Shown one piece after another: positions 9,017 through 18,202 of a DNA stretch of 50,367 nucleotides; position 1 is the stretch's first letter; each line of letters starts with the position of its first letter. Below the pieces are notes generated by a model. It was not told where the DNA came from. It ran no database searches and worked only from the letters and a program-made list of their open reading frames with translations. The DNA is from Deltaproteobacteria bacterium (GTDB lineage: Bacteria > Desulfobacterota > Desulfomonilia > Desulfomonilales > Desulfomonilaceae), in the NCBI GenBank assembly GCA_021777225.1, contig JAJYDQ010000025.1, positions 1-50,367 of the forward strand. Reading direction: 5' to 3'. The translations under genes and the position numbers were made by a program.

Positions 9017-9823
9017 TTAGTGAGCTTCGCAACGTTTCAGGAAATCCAGTATGGCTTCATTACATGCCGCCGCCTGCTCTATCAAAACCTGGTGACCAGC
9101 GTGTGGTATGACCTTGAGTTCAGCGTTGGGGATTCTTTCTGCCAATATTCTGGAATTCCCGGGTGGAATAAGTAAATCCTCAGACCCGGTTACAACAAGC
9201 GTTGGAGCTGTTATTCGCTGTAATCGGTCAAATGTGTCATGCTGAGACACGGCGTGCCACTGCTTAATCAATATTTCGGTTTTTGCGGGGTTTTTCAGGG
9301 ATACTTCAGAATAATACGCAGGGATTTCCGGAGAATTGATCAATGTATGCCTGTCAAACAGTGTAGTGGCCGCCTTTACCTTAGCTTCAGTGGTGTTTTC
9401 CAGAATCATCCCCTTGAACAATTCTGTCACTTCTGGACTTGGCTCGACCTTTTCAGTTCCACCACAATGTGTGCAAACCAGAACCAGACCTTTGATTCTA
9501 TCTGGGTAGTTAATTGCAAATTCCTGTGCGATCATACCCCCCATGGACAGTCCCATTACGTAAGCTTTTTGCAATTCCAACGCATCCATCAAACCCACGG
9601 TGTCAGCGGCCATCGCGGGCACAGTATAATCCCCACCAGGATCATCAGTACGGGCTATGCCCCGATTATCAAATATTATGACCTTGAAATATTGAGCCAG
9701 CGCAGCAGTCTGGGCATACCAGTGATCGGCGTTGCTACCCAGACCTCTTATCATAACCAGAGGCGTCCCCTGTCCATGAACTTCGTAATAAATATTAAGA
9801 CCATCCGATTGCCTATGGGGCAT
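9017..9823 (-). CDS. Alpha/beta-hydrolase fold protein
   Basis: A 268-residue serine hydrolase of the alpha/beta fold. The catalytic triad is visible: nucleophile Ser in GLSMGGM, Asp in GSEDLLIP and His in HAGHQV near the C-terminus. The oxyanion HG-like segment GQGTPLVMIRGLG lies near the N-terminus. Sequence style resembles 3-oxoadipate enol-lactonase, haloperoxidase-like esterases and RutD-type hydrolases; no substrate can be assigned. GAGGAG lies 6 bases before the ATG at 9823 and decides the start over the ATG at 9844. It converges on the histidine kinase gene with a 14-base gap. Confidence 0.88.
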   Translation of the reverse strand: MPHRQSDGLNIYYEVHGQGTPLVMIRGLGSNADHWYAQTAALAQYFKVIIFDNRGIARTDDPGGDYTVPAMAADTVGLMDALELQKAYVMGLSMGGMIAQEFAINYPDRIKGLVLVCTHCGGTEKVEPSPEVTELFKGMILENTTEAKVKAATTLFDRHTLINSPEIPAYYSEVSLKNPAKTEILIKQWHAVSQHDTFDRLQRITAPTLVVTGSEDLLIPPGNSRILAERIPNAELKVIPHAGHQVLIEQAAACNEAILDFLKRCEAH

Positions 9824-10026
9824 ACTGAACTCCTCTTGCGACATTAAAGTCCTAACCGATCAAACTTGTCGCCTTTTTAATTATTTCTTACGCCAAGTTA
9901 AAGATTACAATATTTGAAGACATTTGGTAACATATCGGACGAATTTTATTTAACTGATCTTTGATTTGGATAACCGTTATAATTCCATCATCTGCCAACC
10001 ATAACCAATAGACGGAAATTACTGAA

Positions 10027-10596
10027 ATGCCGGGCCAAAATGTAACCAAAGAACTACCCTTCCATGAATTAGGAAAAACTGGAAGTCCGGCTGACAATTC
10101 TAATGAAACTAACACAAAGGAACTGGACTAGCTTTCAAATCTCTCCCCCGATCAAATTCAGCGACTTGTCGCTGAGTTACACGTCCACCAGATTGAGATT
10201 GAAAACTAGAACATCGCTCTTCGCAGGGCATTGATCAGGACCGATAACGAAGATCCCAACATTAATAACGTCGAACCAGGGGGAAACGCCACTCGAGACC
10301 GTGAGGATCGTTTCCGCAGGATTTTTGATCTTGCTCCGGTCCGAATGGCCTTAACCGCCCCAGACGGCGCATTTATCGAAATTAACAGGGCGCTTGCCCG
10401 CATGTTGGGATATTCCAGAGCTGAACTCACGGCAAGAAACTACAAGGAATTCAATCATCCAGAGGATATGGGCATAACTACAGCACAAATCCTAAAACTG
10501 GTTTCAGGGGAAAAGAGTGTGGCATACTTTGAAAAAAGATACCGCGATCGAAAGGTCGTTGGAAATATAGTGGGGCGCGCCGAAAATTGCCGTTGA
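10027..10596 (+). pseudogene. PAS-domain signalling protein remnant with two in-frame TAG codons
   Basis: One reading frame from ATG 10027 to TGA 10596 encodes a recognisable signalling protein interrupted only by two TAG codons, at 10129-10131 and 10207-10209. Between them lies LSPDQIQRLVAELHVHQIEI, which matches the linker commonly found before PAS domains in deltaproteobacterial kinases. After the second TAG follow ALRRA and a PAS domain (FRRIFDLAPVRMALTAPDGA). The second TAG falls where family members have Gln, so a CAG-to-TAG change explains it. The frame ends inside the PAC segment and no kinase domain follows. A decayed gene is the simplest reading; amber readthrough (pyrrolysine or suppression) is the alternative. 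Confidence 0.7.
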
Positions 10597-10621
10597 CTGC
10601 GCATAATAAACTTAATATACT
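10593..10621 (+). promoter_or_regulatory. Sigma70-type promoter of the tetR-exporter operon
   Basis: TTGACT (10593-10598), a 17-base spacer and TATACT (10616-10621) form a near-consensus promoter beginning at the very end of the PAS remnant. A second TATAAT overlaps at 10621-10626. A short inverted repeat, GGGT and ACCC with a 6-base gap, lies just downstream and could be part of a TetR operator. Confidence 0.6.
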
Positions 10622-10686
10622 ATAATAGTTTCCTGGGTATTAGAACCCCCGCATCGCAGTTCAGACGTATGCCAGCGAGGTCCTTC

Positions 10687-11313
10687 ATGAAAAGGGATGA
10701 AGTTCAGCACGTGGCTCCCGTCGGGAATTCCGGTCGACAAAGAATTGTTGCCGCAGCCCGGCGTCATTTTTTTACTTATGGTTTCCGTGCCATCACTATG
10801 GATGACCTTGCGCGGGAACTCGGGATGAGCAAAAAGACTCTTTATGCGCATTTCCCCAGCAAAGTGGCGCTTGTGGAGGCTGCTCTGTTCGACAAAGTCC
10901 GGAACGTCGAGAGCGATTTGAAACGAATCACTTCCAACTCCTCATCCGATTTTCTCACGACGCTCCATCAACTGCTCGCATGTGTGCATGGGCATCTGGA
11001 AGAAGTCCAACCTCCGTTTGTGCGTGACCTTCGGCGTGAGGCCCCGGACATGTTCAACATTGTGGAGACCAGACGCCGGAAAATGATCCATCAATATTTT
11101 GGCAAGATGGTTGGGGTCGGCCAGGCGGCGGGAATTATCAGAGAAGACGTTCCAATTCAACTGATCGTCGAGATACTGCTTGGCGCCACGCAGGCAATCA
11201 TGAATCCGGAAAAGCTTGCGGAACTGGGCCTTACCCCAAAAGATGGCTTTTCCGGTATCATCACTGTGATTTTCCGTGGTGTGTTCACAGAAACAGGGAG
11301 AACGACACTATGA
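10687..11313 (+). CDS. TetR-family transcriptional regulator
   Basis: A TetR repressor of about 208 residues. The N-terminal helix-turn-helix is clear: RIVAAARRHFFTYGFRAITM, then DDLARELGMSKKTLYAHFPSK as the recognition part. The C-terminal ligand domain includes PPFVRDLRREAPDMFN and is of the AcrR/YbhH style. I chose ATG 10687 because GAGG lies 8 bases upstream; ATG 10669 is also possible. Its stop overlaps the start of the membrane fusion protein gene by four bases (ATGA), so it is the first gene of a translationally coupled exporter operon and most likely its local repressor. Confidence 0.9.
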   Translation: MKRDEVQHVAPVGNSGRQRIVAAARRHFFTYGFRAITMDDLARELGMSKKTLYAHFPSKVALVEAALFDKVRNVESDLKRITSNSSSDFLTTLHQLLACVHGHLEEVQPPFVRDLRREAPDMFNIVETRRRKMIHQYFGKMVGVGQAAGIIREDVPIQLIVEILLGATQAIMNPEKLAELGLTPKDGFSGIITVIFRGVFTETGRTTL

Positions 11314-12293
11314 TCGGTTGCAACGAGACGCCGCAAAGAGTCGTCTTCTGCATTGGCTGCACATTCATGGTATTGGTTGCCCTGACCAGTTGTAGCTCTC
11401 CACCGTCAAATCGCGTCCAGGGCTACGTTGAAGGAGAGTTCGTTTATGTGGCGTCGCCCTTTTCTGGTCAGATGGAATCGCTCTTCGTCCAGCGGGGCCA
11501 GTGGGTAAAGGCCGGTGATCCTCTTTTCAACCTCGACAGTCAACCCCAAAAAGACGCCCGCGACCAGGCCGCGGACGAACTCGCTCAAGCGCGATCAAAT
11601 TCGGAGGATGCGAAAAAGCCGAAACGCCCTACGGAAATCGAATCCATCAAGGCTCAGCTTGAGCAGGCCCAAGCCGCACTGGTGCTGTCACAGAAAGAAT
11701 TCGAACGGCAGGATAATCTAGAAAAGACCGGGGCCTCGGCCCCTCAAGACCTAGACCGTGCCCGATCTACCCGAGATCAGAACCTTAAACGAGTGGCGCA
11801 GCTCGAAGCAGACCTGGAAACAGCGCGGCTTGGCGCCCGCATTGACCAGATTGCCGCTGCAGAGGCGGTTGTCCAGGCCAAGCAAGCCGCGCTGGCCAAG
11901 GCGGAATGGGATCTCTCCCAAAAGCGCCAGAATGCGCCACAGGCAGGTGTGATATTTGACACGCTTTATCGTGAAGGCGAATGGGTCGGAGCGGGCCGGC
12001 CGGCTGTTGTACTGCTACCGCCTCCGAACGTTAAGGTGCGAGCTTTTGTGTCGGAGACCGAAATTGCCAAAATACATTATGGAGACCAGGTCAAAGTCTT
12101 CCTGGATGGCCAGCGCGAGCCGCTGATCGGGAAGGTGAGCTTCATTTCCCCACAAGTGGAATATACTCCACCGGTGATTTACAGCCAGGAGAGTCGTTCC
12201 AAGCTGGTCATCATGATCGAGATCCGCTTCGACTACAAAACAGCGTCGACTTTGCATCCGGGCCAACCCGTAGATGTGCAGTTGGGGTCTTGA
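11310..12293 (+). CDS. HlyD/YbhG-type membrane fusion lipoprotein
   Basis: The periplasmic adaptor of an ABC exporter, 327 residues. An N-terminal hydrophobic segment ends in a lipobox-like LTSC around residue 28, suggesting a lipid anchor. A biotinyl-lipoyl half (VEGEFVYVASPFSGQM, then RGQWVKAGDPLF), a long alpha-helical coiled-coil hairpin (about residues 75-205, rich in Ala, Gln and Glu) and the second lipoyl half with GEWVGAGRPAV follow. A beta-barrel domain closes the protein. This order matches YbhG and similar HlyD_D23 proteins. It is coupled to tetR upstream and to the ATPase gene downstream (3-base gap). Confidence 0.9.
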   Translation: MIGCNETPQRVVFCIGCTFMVLVALTSCSSPPSNRVQGYVEGEFVYVASPFSGQMESLFVQRGQWVKAGDPLFNLDSQPQKDARDQAADELAQARSNSEDAKKPKRPTEIESIKAQLEQAQAALVLSQKEFERQDNLEKTGASAPQDLDRARSTRDQNLKRVAQLEADLETARLGARIDQIAAAEAVVQAKQAALAKAEWDLSQKRQNAPQAGVIFDTLYREGEWVGAGRPAVVLLPPPNVKVRAFVSETEIAKIHYGDQVKVFLDGQREPLIGKVSFISPQVEYTPPVIYSQESRSKLVIMIEIRFDYKTASTLHPGQPVDVQLGS

Positions 12294-12296
12294 CCT

Positions 12297-13223
12297 ATGA
12301 ATGACGAACTTGCAATAGACGTGCATGGAATGACCAAGAGGTTTGGTCAATTGACGGCTGTGAACCACATTGATCTTCAGGTTCGCAAGGGGGAAATCTG
12401 CGGCTTTCTCGGCCCAAACGGCAGCGGCAAAACAACTTTTATCCGGATGCTGTGCGGATTGCTCCGTGCGGACGAGGGCAGCGGCTACTGCCTTGGTCAC
12501 AACGTGATCACCGAAAGCGAGGCCATAAAGCGCCAGGTCGGCTATATGACCCAGAGGTTCAGTTTCTACGAGGACCTGACCATTTACGAAAATCTCGATT
12601 TTGTCGCGCGTATGTATTCTGCAAAGAACAGGCGTGAAATAGTGAGCGCAAGCGTCGAACGACTTGGACTCAAGGAGCGTCAGCGCCAACTTGCAGGGGA
12701 ACTTTCCGGTGGCTGGAAACAGCGCCTTGCCCTGGCCGCATGCCTGATTCACGATCCGAAACTGCTTTTGCTTGATGAGCCCACCGCAGGGGTAGATCCA
12801 CAAGCTCGCCGCGACTTTTGGGAGGAGATTCATAGGCTCGCGGGCCAAGGCCTGACATTCCTGATCGCAACGCACTACATGGATGAGGCTGAGCGCTGCC
12901 ATCGCCTTGCCTTCATCCTCAACAGCAACATGCTCACACAGGGCACGATAGCGCAAGTCACCAGGCAGACCCAACTGACCACGTGGTCTGTAAGTGGCCC
13001 GAATTTGGCCGAGCTTGCCGAGCGACTCCGAAAACTTCCCGAAGTGGAGCAAGCTGCCGCTTTCGGCAGCGCTTTGCACGTGAGCGGAGTCGATGCGGCC
13101 CAACTCGAAAAAGCTATCGACCCCTTTCGCACTGACGAATATAAATGGAGTCAGGCCGAATCCGGGCTTGAGGATATTTTCATTCACCTTATGGCCAAAG
13201 CGAAAGGCGGGTCTTCGTTATGA
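12297..13223 (+). CDS. ABC exporter ATP-binding protein (YbhF-like)
   Basis: A cytoplasmic ATPase of 308 residues with one nucleotide-binding domain. Walker A is GPNGSGKTT, the signature is LSGGWKQRL and Walker B is LLLLDEPTAGVD, followed by the H-loop ATHYMDEAERC. The C-terminal 80 residues are the accessory domain common in DrrA/CcmA-type ATPases. E. coli YbhF has two fused ATPase domains; only one is present here, so it must act as a homodimer. It overlaps the permease gene by four bases. Confidence 0.93.
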   Translation: MNDELAIDVHGMTKRFGQLTAVNHIDLQVRKGEICGFLGPNGSGKTTFIRMLCGLLRADEGSGYCLGHNVITESEAIKRQVGYMTQRFSFYEDLTIYENLDFVARMYSAKNRREIVSASVERLGLKERQRQLAGELSGGWKQRLALAACLIHDPKLLLLDEPTAGVDPQARRDFWEEIHRLAGQGLTFLIATHYMDEAERCHRLAFILNSNMLTQGTIAQVTRQTQLTTWSVSGPNLAELAERLRKLPEVEQAAAFGSALHVSGVDAAQLEKAIDPFRTDEYKWSQAESGLEDIFIHLMAKAKGGSSL

Positions 13224-14362
13224 AAAGGTGGCACAAATTTTCTCTGGCGCGGTTTTGGGCAATGGTGGTCAAGGAGTTTATCCAGATGCGTCGGGATCGC
13301 TTGACTTTTGGGATGATGGTCGGGATCCCGCTGCTTCAGCTCATCCTTTTCGGTTACGCCATCAATTCGGACCCAAAGAAATTACCTTCCGCAGTGCTTC
13401 TGGCCGATGACGGTCCACAAGGGCGCACTTTGTTGTATGCGATTCAGAATAGTGGTTATTTTCGTTTCGTGAGGCAGGTCAAAACGGAAACTGAAGGACG
13501 CGAGGCTCTCGCCCGAGGCGAAGTTCAATTTGTTATAAACATTCCCGAAAATTTCAGTCGAGATCTGCTCCGGGGCGATAGGCCGGCAATCCTCGTGGAA
13601 GCGGACGCAACCGATCCCGGCACTACCAGCAACGCCATCAGTTCTCTGACATCCTTGCTGACTACAGCTCTGCAAAACGATCTGAAAGGACCCCTCGATT
13701 TTCTCTCCGCCACGAGCGGCCCGATCGATTTGCGTGTCCATGCTCTTTATAACCCTGAGGTTAACACCCAATACAACATCGTGCCCGGCCTGCTAGGCGT
13801 TGTGCTCACAATGACGATGGTAATGATCACTGCCCTAGCGATCACGCGTGAACGAGAGAGTGGCACTATGGAAAACCTTCTCTCAATGCCCACACGGCCT
13901 GTGGAAGTTTTGGTTGGCAAGATCATCCCCTATATCCTCGTTGGCTACGTCCAGGTTGCATTGATCCTGGTTGCTGGACATTTTCTTTTCGGGGTGCCAA
14001 TGATCGGGAGCCTGACGCTATTGTTGATCGTCACGTTTCTGTTCATCGTCGCAAACCTGGCGATAGGGGTTACCTTTTCCACTATCGCCGAGAATCAGCG
14101 CCAGGCCATACAGATGGCGTTCTTTTTCTTTTTGCCTAACATTCTGCTGTCAGGATTCGCTTTTTCTTTTCGAGGTATGCCTGACTGGGCGCAGATGATC
14201 GGCGAGATTTTGCCACTCACTCATTTTCTGAGAATCGTACGGGGTATCCTGCTTAAAGGAAACGGCCTGTCAGACGTCGTGGTGGACCTTTGGCAAATAG
14301 CGCTCTTTGCGGTTGTCGCACTGGCGTTTGGAGCTAAACGCTACCGCCAGACGCTGGATTAG
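13220..14362 (+). CDS. ABC-2 type exporter permease (YbhS/YbhR-like)
   Basis: A 380-residue membrane permease of the ABC2_membrane_3 type. One N-terminal helix (residues about 30-50) is followed by a large extracytoplasmic domain (to about 180), then five C-terminal membrane helices containing the conserved ITRERESGTMENLLSMP amphipathic motif. YbhFSR systems encode two permeases; here only one is visible, so it probably dimerises. With the TetR, HlyD and ATPase genes it forms a complete drug or lipid exporter cassette. The substrate is unknown. Confidence 0.92.
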   Translation: MKRWHKFSLARFWAMVVKEFIQMRRDRLTFGMMVGIPLLQLILFGYAINSDPKKLPSAVLLADDGPQGRTLLYAIQNSGYFRFVRQVKTETEGREALARGEVQFVINIPENFSRDLLRGDRPAILVEADATDPGTTSNAISSLTSLLTTALQNDLKGPLDFLSATSGPIDLRVHALYNPEVNTQYNIVPGLLGVVLTMTMVMITALAITRERESGTMENLLSMPTRPVEVLVGKIIPYILVGYVQVALILVAGHFLFGVPMIGSLTLLLIVTFLFIVANLAIGVTFSTIAENQRQAIQMAFFFFLPNILLSGFAFSFRGMPDWAQMIGEILPLTHFLRIVRGILLKGNGLSDVVVDLWQIALFAVVALAFGAKRYRQTLD

Positions 14363-14461
14363 AGCGCATGTCCCTTTCCATTAGACAGAAGTTCGAAAAG
14401 TCGAAGTGCGTAAGAGTTTGATTATTCTCGATCTGGTTGTCGAGACTAAGCTGTTTCGTGG

Positions 14462-14929
14462 CTACAACCTGGGTGAAACGCCCAGTAGCTTGAAAGCCTG
14501 GTTTTGCAGTGGAGTGGGGGTGGCGTAGAGATCAAACATCGCGCCAGTGTTCTTAATATGGACTCGATTCTTGGTCAATGTGCCAAGATCGGCTATGAGA
14601 CTGCGGAAGCTGTGTACAGGCAACCCCTCAGAGGTTTTTCCAGTGCGGATTTTGCGCATAGCGCTCATGGAACGTTTCGCGGGGGAGACCACAGATTCTC
14701 TGAGCGCTTCCGCCGCTGCCCGATCGTGGTCTTCAAAGAGCATCGGAGCAAGGGCTTGTTTCATATGCCACTCCACGTAGTACGCAAGCATGCATAACAG
14801 GACATGACTCTTGACCCTGTTCGAAGTCCAATGGAAAATGGGTCGTACCTTCAGATCGACGCTTTTTAGACTTCTAAAACGAAGTTTTTTGCTTTTTTTA
14901 TGAGCAGTCAAGGTATTTATTGACAACAC
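14462..14929 (-). pseudogene. Transposase C-terminal remnant (IS1634/IS4-like)
   Basis: The translation contains LKVRPIFHWTSNRVKSHVLL followed by CMLAYYVEWHMKQAL, the hallmark C-terminal segment of transposases of the IS1634/IS4 group. The catalytic DDE part is missing: upstream on the minus strand (14930-15190) I find no frame continuing it. No terminal inverted repeats or target duplications could be recognised. It therefore looks like an immobile fragment left downstream of the exporter operon. Confidence 0.75.
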
Positions 14930-15194
14930 ACAAATGCATGACTGAATTTGGCCTATGAGTCGTCTCTGACGAATTTGTCCATTGGCAAGTATTTTCCCAG
15001 ATCCGGCAAATTATTTTCCAGAAGCCCAAACAAATTTACCAAAAACTTTGACAAAATGGGCTTAATTAGGCGCCGGAAACCCCCAAACAAGGCCTTTAAC
15101 GCCTTGATATTTTCGGGCACAGATTTTGCTTATCGTAATTAAGAGCAGTCCACGAGAAATCAGTCCAAATCATGAGACAGAAAGTGATGAACAT

Positions 15195-16070
15195 ATGATC
15201 AGTAACAATAAGGGACAATCCGGAGACAGCTCGACCAAGCCTGATTGCGCCCAAAACTCTGAATACGGCGAGATCATCTTCGAGCAGCAAGGAGCGATTG
15301 CTGTCCTTACCTTGAATCGGCCGGACATACGCAATGCCTTCACCCACCTGCAGATGATCGACGAAATAGTCGATGCGTGTCAGAAAGTTCAGGATTCAGA
15401 GTCAGTCAGCGTGCTTGTGGTCACTGGCGCTGGGCCTTCGTTTTCCGCCGGTGGGAACGTCAAGCGCATGTACAGGAAAGACGGCATGTTCTCGGGAGAC
15501 CCGAATGACGTACGTCAAAACTACCGTAAGGGAATCCAGAGAGTTACACTGGCTTTCCAACGCCTCGACGTGCCGGCAATTGCCGCTGTGAATGGCCCGG
15601 CGATAGGAGCGGGCTGCGATCTTACCTGCATGTGTGACATTCGCATTGCCAGTGATAAAGCACGTTTTGGCGAAACTTTTGTGTCTGTAGGATTGATACC
15701 GGGAGACGGCGGAGCTTTTTTGCTCCCGCGCGTGGTCGGCTTCTCAAAAGCCCTGGAACTAGCCTTTACGTGCCGTGTAATTGACGCTGCCGAGGCGCTT
15801 AGAATTGGGCTGGTTAGTGAAGTGGTACCGTCGGAAAAACTAATGGAGCGTGCAATGGAAGTTGCCCTGGAAATTGCGCAACACCCCGCACGAACCCTGC
15901 GCCTGGCCAAGCGCCTGTTCTATCTTTCGCAAGGCAGAAGTCTGGAAGAAACACTGGAACTGTCCTGCTCATTCCAGGCTTTGTGTCACCACAGCCCCGA
16001 ACATATGGAAGCTTTAGAGGCGTTTTTTACTAGACAACGAAATCGGGACGAACTCAGACGGCAAGATTAA
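15195..16070 (+). CDS. Enoyl-CoA hydratase/isomerase (crotonase) family protein
   Basis: A 291-residue crotonase-fold protein. FSAGGNVKRM gives the first oxyanion-hole region, and GPAIGAGCDLTCMCDIRIAS the second. Compared with rat enoyl-CoA hydratase, the two catalytic glutamates are changed: the residue in GCD is Asp where Glu144 is expected, and the FGETF segment carries Phe where Glu164 is expected. A plain hydratase reaction is therefore unlikely; another crotonase chemistry (isomerase, thioesterase or C-C cleavage) is possible. The first 30 residues are polar and probably disordered. ATG 15195 is preferred over an in-frame TTG at 15126. Confidence 0.85.
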   Translation: MISNNKGQSGDSSTKPDCAQNSEYGEIIFEQQGAIAVLTLNRPDIRNAFTHLQMIDEIVDACQKVQDSESVSVLVVTGAGPSFSAGGNVKRMYRKDGMFSGDPNDVRQNYRKGIQRVTLAFQRLDVPAIAAVNGPAIGAGCDLTCMCDIRIASDKARFGETFVSVGLIPGDGGAFLLPRVVGFSKALELAFTCRVIDAAEALRIGLVSEVVPSEKLMERAMEVALEIAQHPARTLRLAKRLFYLSQGRSLEETLELSCSFQALCHHSPEHMEALEAFFTRQRNRDELRRQD

Positions 16071-16321
16071 AGCCCTATGGTCTTCTTGAGGTTTTCCAGA
16101 GGGCCTGGACCTTTTTCAAATGAAAGAGAGGGTGTAGCGTTTCGTTTTATCAAAAACCTGAACGGGTCTTGTTTATATTGGCCAAGCGGTATTGTCCGCA
16201 TTGTCACGAGAACTTCACTCCCCTGGATCTCCGTTGCTCTCACCAGGAGACTGTGTGGCAATTAACCGCTCACCAATGCGATAGTGATGTGCTACCTGTC
16301 TGGTTCCAGAGTGTCAGTTTT

Positions 16322-17926
16322 TCAGTAGCTGATCACCCGGCGCAAAGCAATTGGCTTATCAAAACCCTTTAAAGTAGTTTCTCTTACTTCGCCAAGCTTC
16401 AGACAGTCGATTTGATTATAGACTGCGGGAGTTACGAGAACCTCACCCTCTCCTGTCAGACTTTCAACCCGAAAAGCGATATTGATCGGGCTTCCGACCG
16501 CTCCATATTTCTTGCGTTTGTCCGATCCAATATTTCCAACCACGACGTCTCCAGTATTAATACCGATCCCCATCCTAAGTTCCGGCAAATTGAAAATATT
16601 ATTCTCTGCGTTAAGATCGTTTAGACATTTCTGCATATCCAGAGCGCAATTAACGGCTGCAATGGCATGATTTTCTATTGATTTAGGGGCTCCGAAGAAA
16701 ACTAGAATCCCATCTCCCGTAAACTCATCTATGGTCCCTCCGTGTTTAATAATGACGTCGGTCATTTTTTCAAAGTATCGATTCAGTATTTCAATCACGG
16801 TATGCGGTTCCAGGGAGTCGGTCAAAGTTGTAAATCCACGCAAATCAGATACCAGAATCGTAATGTTTCTCAACTCTCCGCCAAGTTTCACTCCATCCGG
16901 TGATTGCAGAATCTCTTTTACCACATCGTCGCTCAAATATCTGCCGAACGTTTCTCTGATGTAATTGCGCTCCCTAAGTCCATCGGCCATATTGTTGAAA
17001 CCCTCACCCACAGCGCCAATCTCATCGTTGGATACTACCTTGACGCTAGCGCTCAGATCTCCAGACCCTATCCGGTTCATTGCCGATTCAGTTTGTCGAA
17101 GAGGACTCGATACGCTACGAGCAAGAAACGATGACAGTATGACGGCCAGTGTGACCGATAAAGTTAGCAGAAAACCTATGGCCAGCGGCATCTGATTCAA
17201 GAAGTTGGCAATTGACTGGTTTCCGTTCTGGATTTCCGTTATCTGCTGCAGTGTGATGTGACTGAAAACTATTGGAGGCATGATTCCAATCATGACAGAT
17301 ACGATAAGCAGTCGAGACAGAACGTTTATTTGGGGGGAACGAGGTCTGGTCCTCAATACTTCCGCTGGAAAAACCTTCGTTACTGTTGAGCGAATCCATG
17401 ACTCAGAAATAAAGTAGGCTAGCGTGACAACTATGGGAGCGCCAAGAAAAACCGACCAAGCCGAGATTCTCCCGGCTGACACTTCGTCCCATGGACAGAA
17501 CTGTGGAAAAATACGGGGGGCTATCCTGAAAACAAGCCCCGAGGCTAACCACACCAGAAGATTAATTACCGATGATCTTCTGGAAATGCTAAATATTTTC
17601 CCAACCAACTTGGAGAGCCCATCCCAATCAGTTGACTCCATGTTCGTTCTATGGGTCTTGCGCCCAAACATTTCAAATTCCTTTATAAGCGGCAAAAACC
17701 AACGAAGCTGAACAGGGACACTTATTGAGCAGACCATCACGACTAAAACAACCACAAAGATTGCCCGGTCCCTCAATGTTGCCAAATCTCCTCCTCCGGA
17801 GAGTCCCGGTTGGATCAGTGAGAACCAGATGAAAGTTATGGCGGCGCCCAGAATGTTAATGAGGATGTTAATCGGAGGGATAGTCAGTAATCGGCGCGTC
17901 CCATATGTTATCTCACCAGAGTCCAT
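16322..17926 (-). CDS. Membrane class III nucleotidyl cyclase with HAMP domain
   Basis: A 534-residue membrane cyclase. The N-terminal half has about six hydrophobic helices. A HAMP linker (SSFLARSVSSPLRQTESAMN, then SNDEIGAVGEGFNNMADGLR) leads into a class III cyclase catalytic domain at about residues 325-534. The metal-binding aspartates are in LVSDLRGFTTL and FTGDGILVFFG. The position normally occupied by the adenine-selecting Lys is Glu (DEFTGD), and the partner position in YGAVGSPIN is Gly rather than Asp or Thr, so cAMP versus cGMP cannot be decided. AAAGGAG before ATG 17926 fixes the start; an upstream TTG would add ten residues. No cyclic-nucleotide receptor gene is adjacent. Confidence 0.9.
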   Translation of the reverse strand: MDSGEITYGTRRLLTIPPINILINILGAAITFIWFSLIQPGLSGGGDLATLRDRAIFVVVLVVMVCSISVPVQLRWFLPLIKEFEMFGRKTHRTNMESTDWDGLSKLVGKIFSISRRSSVINLLVWLASGLVFRIAPRIFPQFCPWDEVSAGRISAWSVFLGAPIVVTLAYFISESWIRSTVTKVFPAEVLRTRPRSPQINVLSRLLIVSVMIGIMPPIVFSHITLQQITEIQNGNQSIANFLNQMPLAIGFLLTLSVTLAVILSSFLARSVSSPLRQTESAMNRIGSGDLSASVKVVSNDEIGAVGEGFNNMADGLRERNYIRETFGRYLSDDVVKEILQSPDGVKLGGELRNITILVSDLRGFTTLTDSLEPHTVIEILNRYFEKMTDVIIKHGGTIDEFTGDGILVFFGAPKSIENHAIAAVNCALDMQKCLNDLNAENNIFNLPELRMGIGINTGDVVVGNIGSDKRKKYGAVGSPINIAFRVESLTGEGEVLVTPAVYNQIDCLKLGEVRETTLKGFDKPIALRRVISY

Positions 17927-18202
17927 AGATTTTAAGTTCTCCTTTCGACGGGGCAAGTCATTCCTTACTAGCCCGTATAGTCAGCCACTGACATTAGCCG
18001 CTTCATGACGTTTTCCATCAAATTTCTCTCGAACACAGGTCAAAGCATTATACGGCTGGGGGAAACCTGTCGGTCACAATTTTTTGCGACTGCGACAAAT
18101 TCTTGATACATTTGAACCAAATGGGCAATCTGTTTTATCTTTCAAAAACGGAATTGAAGATGGGCCTGACAATCATGGTTCAGAACCACAGGAGTATTTG
18201 CC

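Noticed and set aside
9239-9847. 202-codon plus-strand frame opposite the alpha/beta hydrolase gene
   Set aside because: It is a shadow of the hydrolase gene, without a ribosome binding site or recognisable domain; the hydrolase has a full catalytic triad.
12015-13187. 390-codon minus-strand frame over the ABC ATPase gene
   Set aside because: It is long only because of the codon bias of the plus-strand genes; the plus frame has all ABC motifs.
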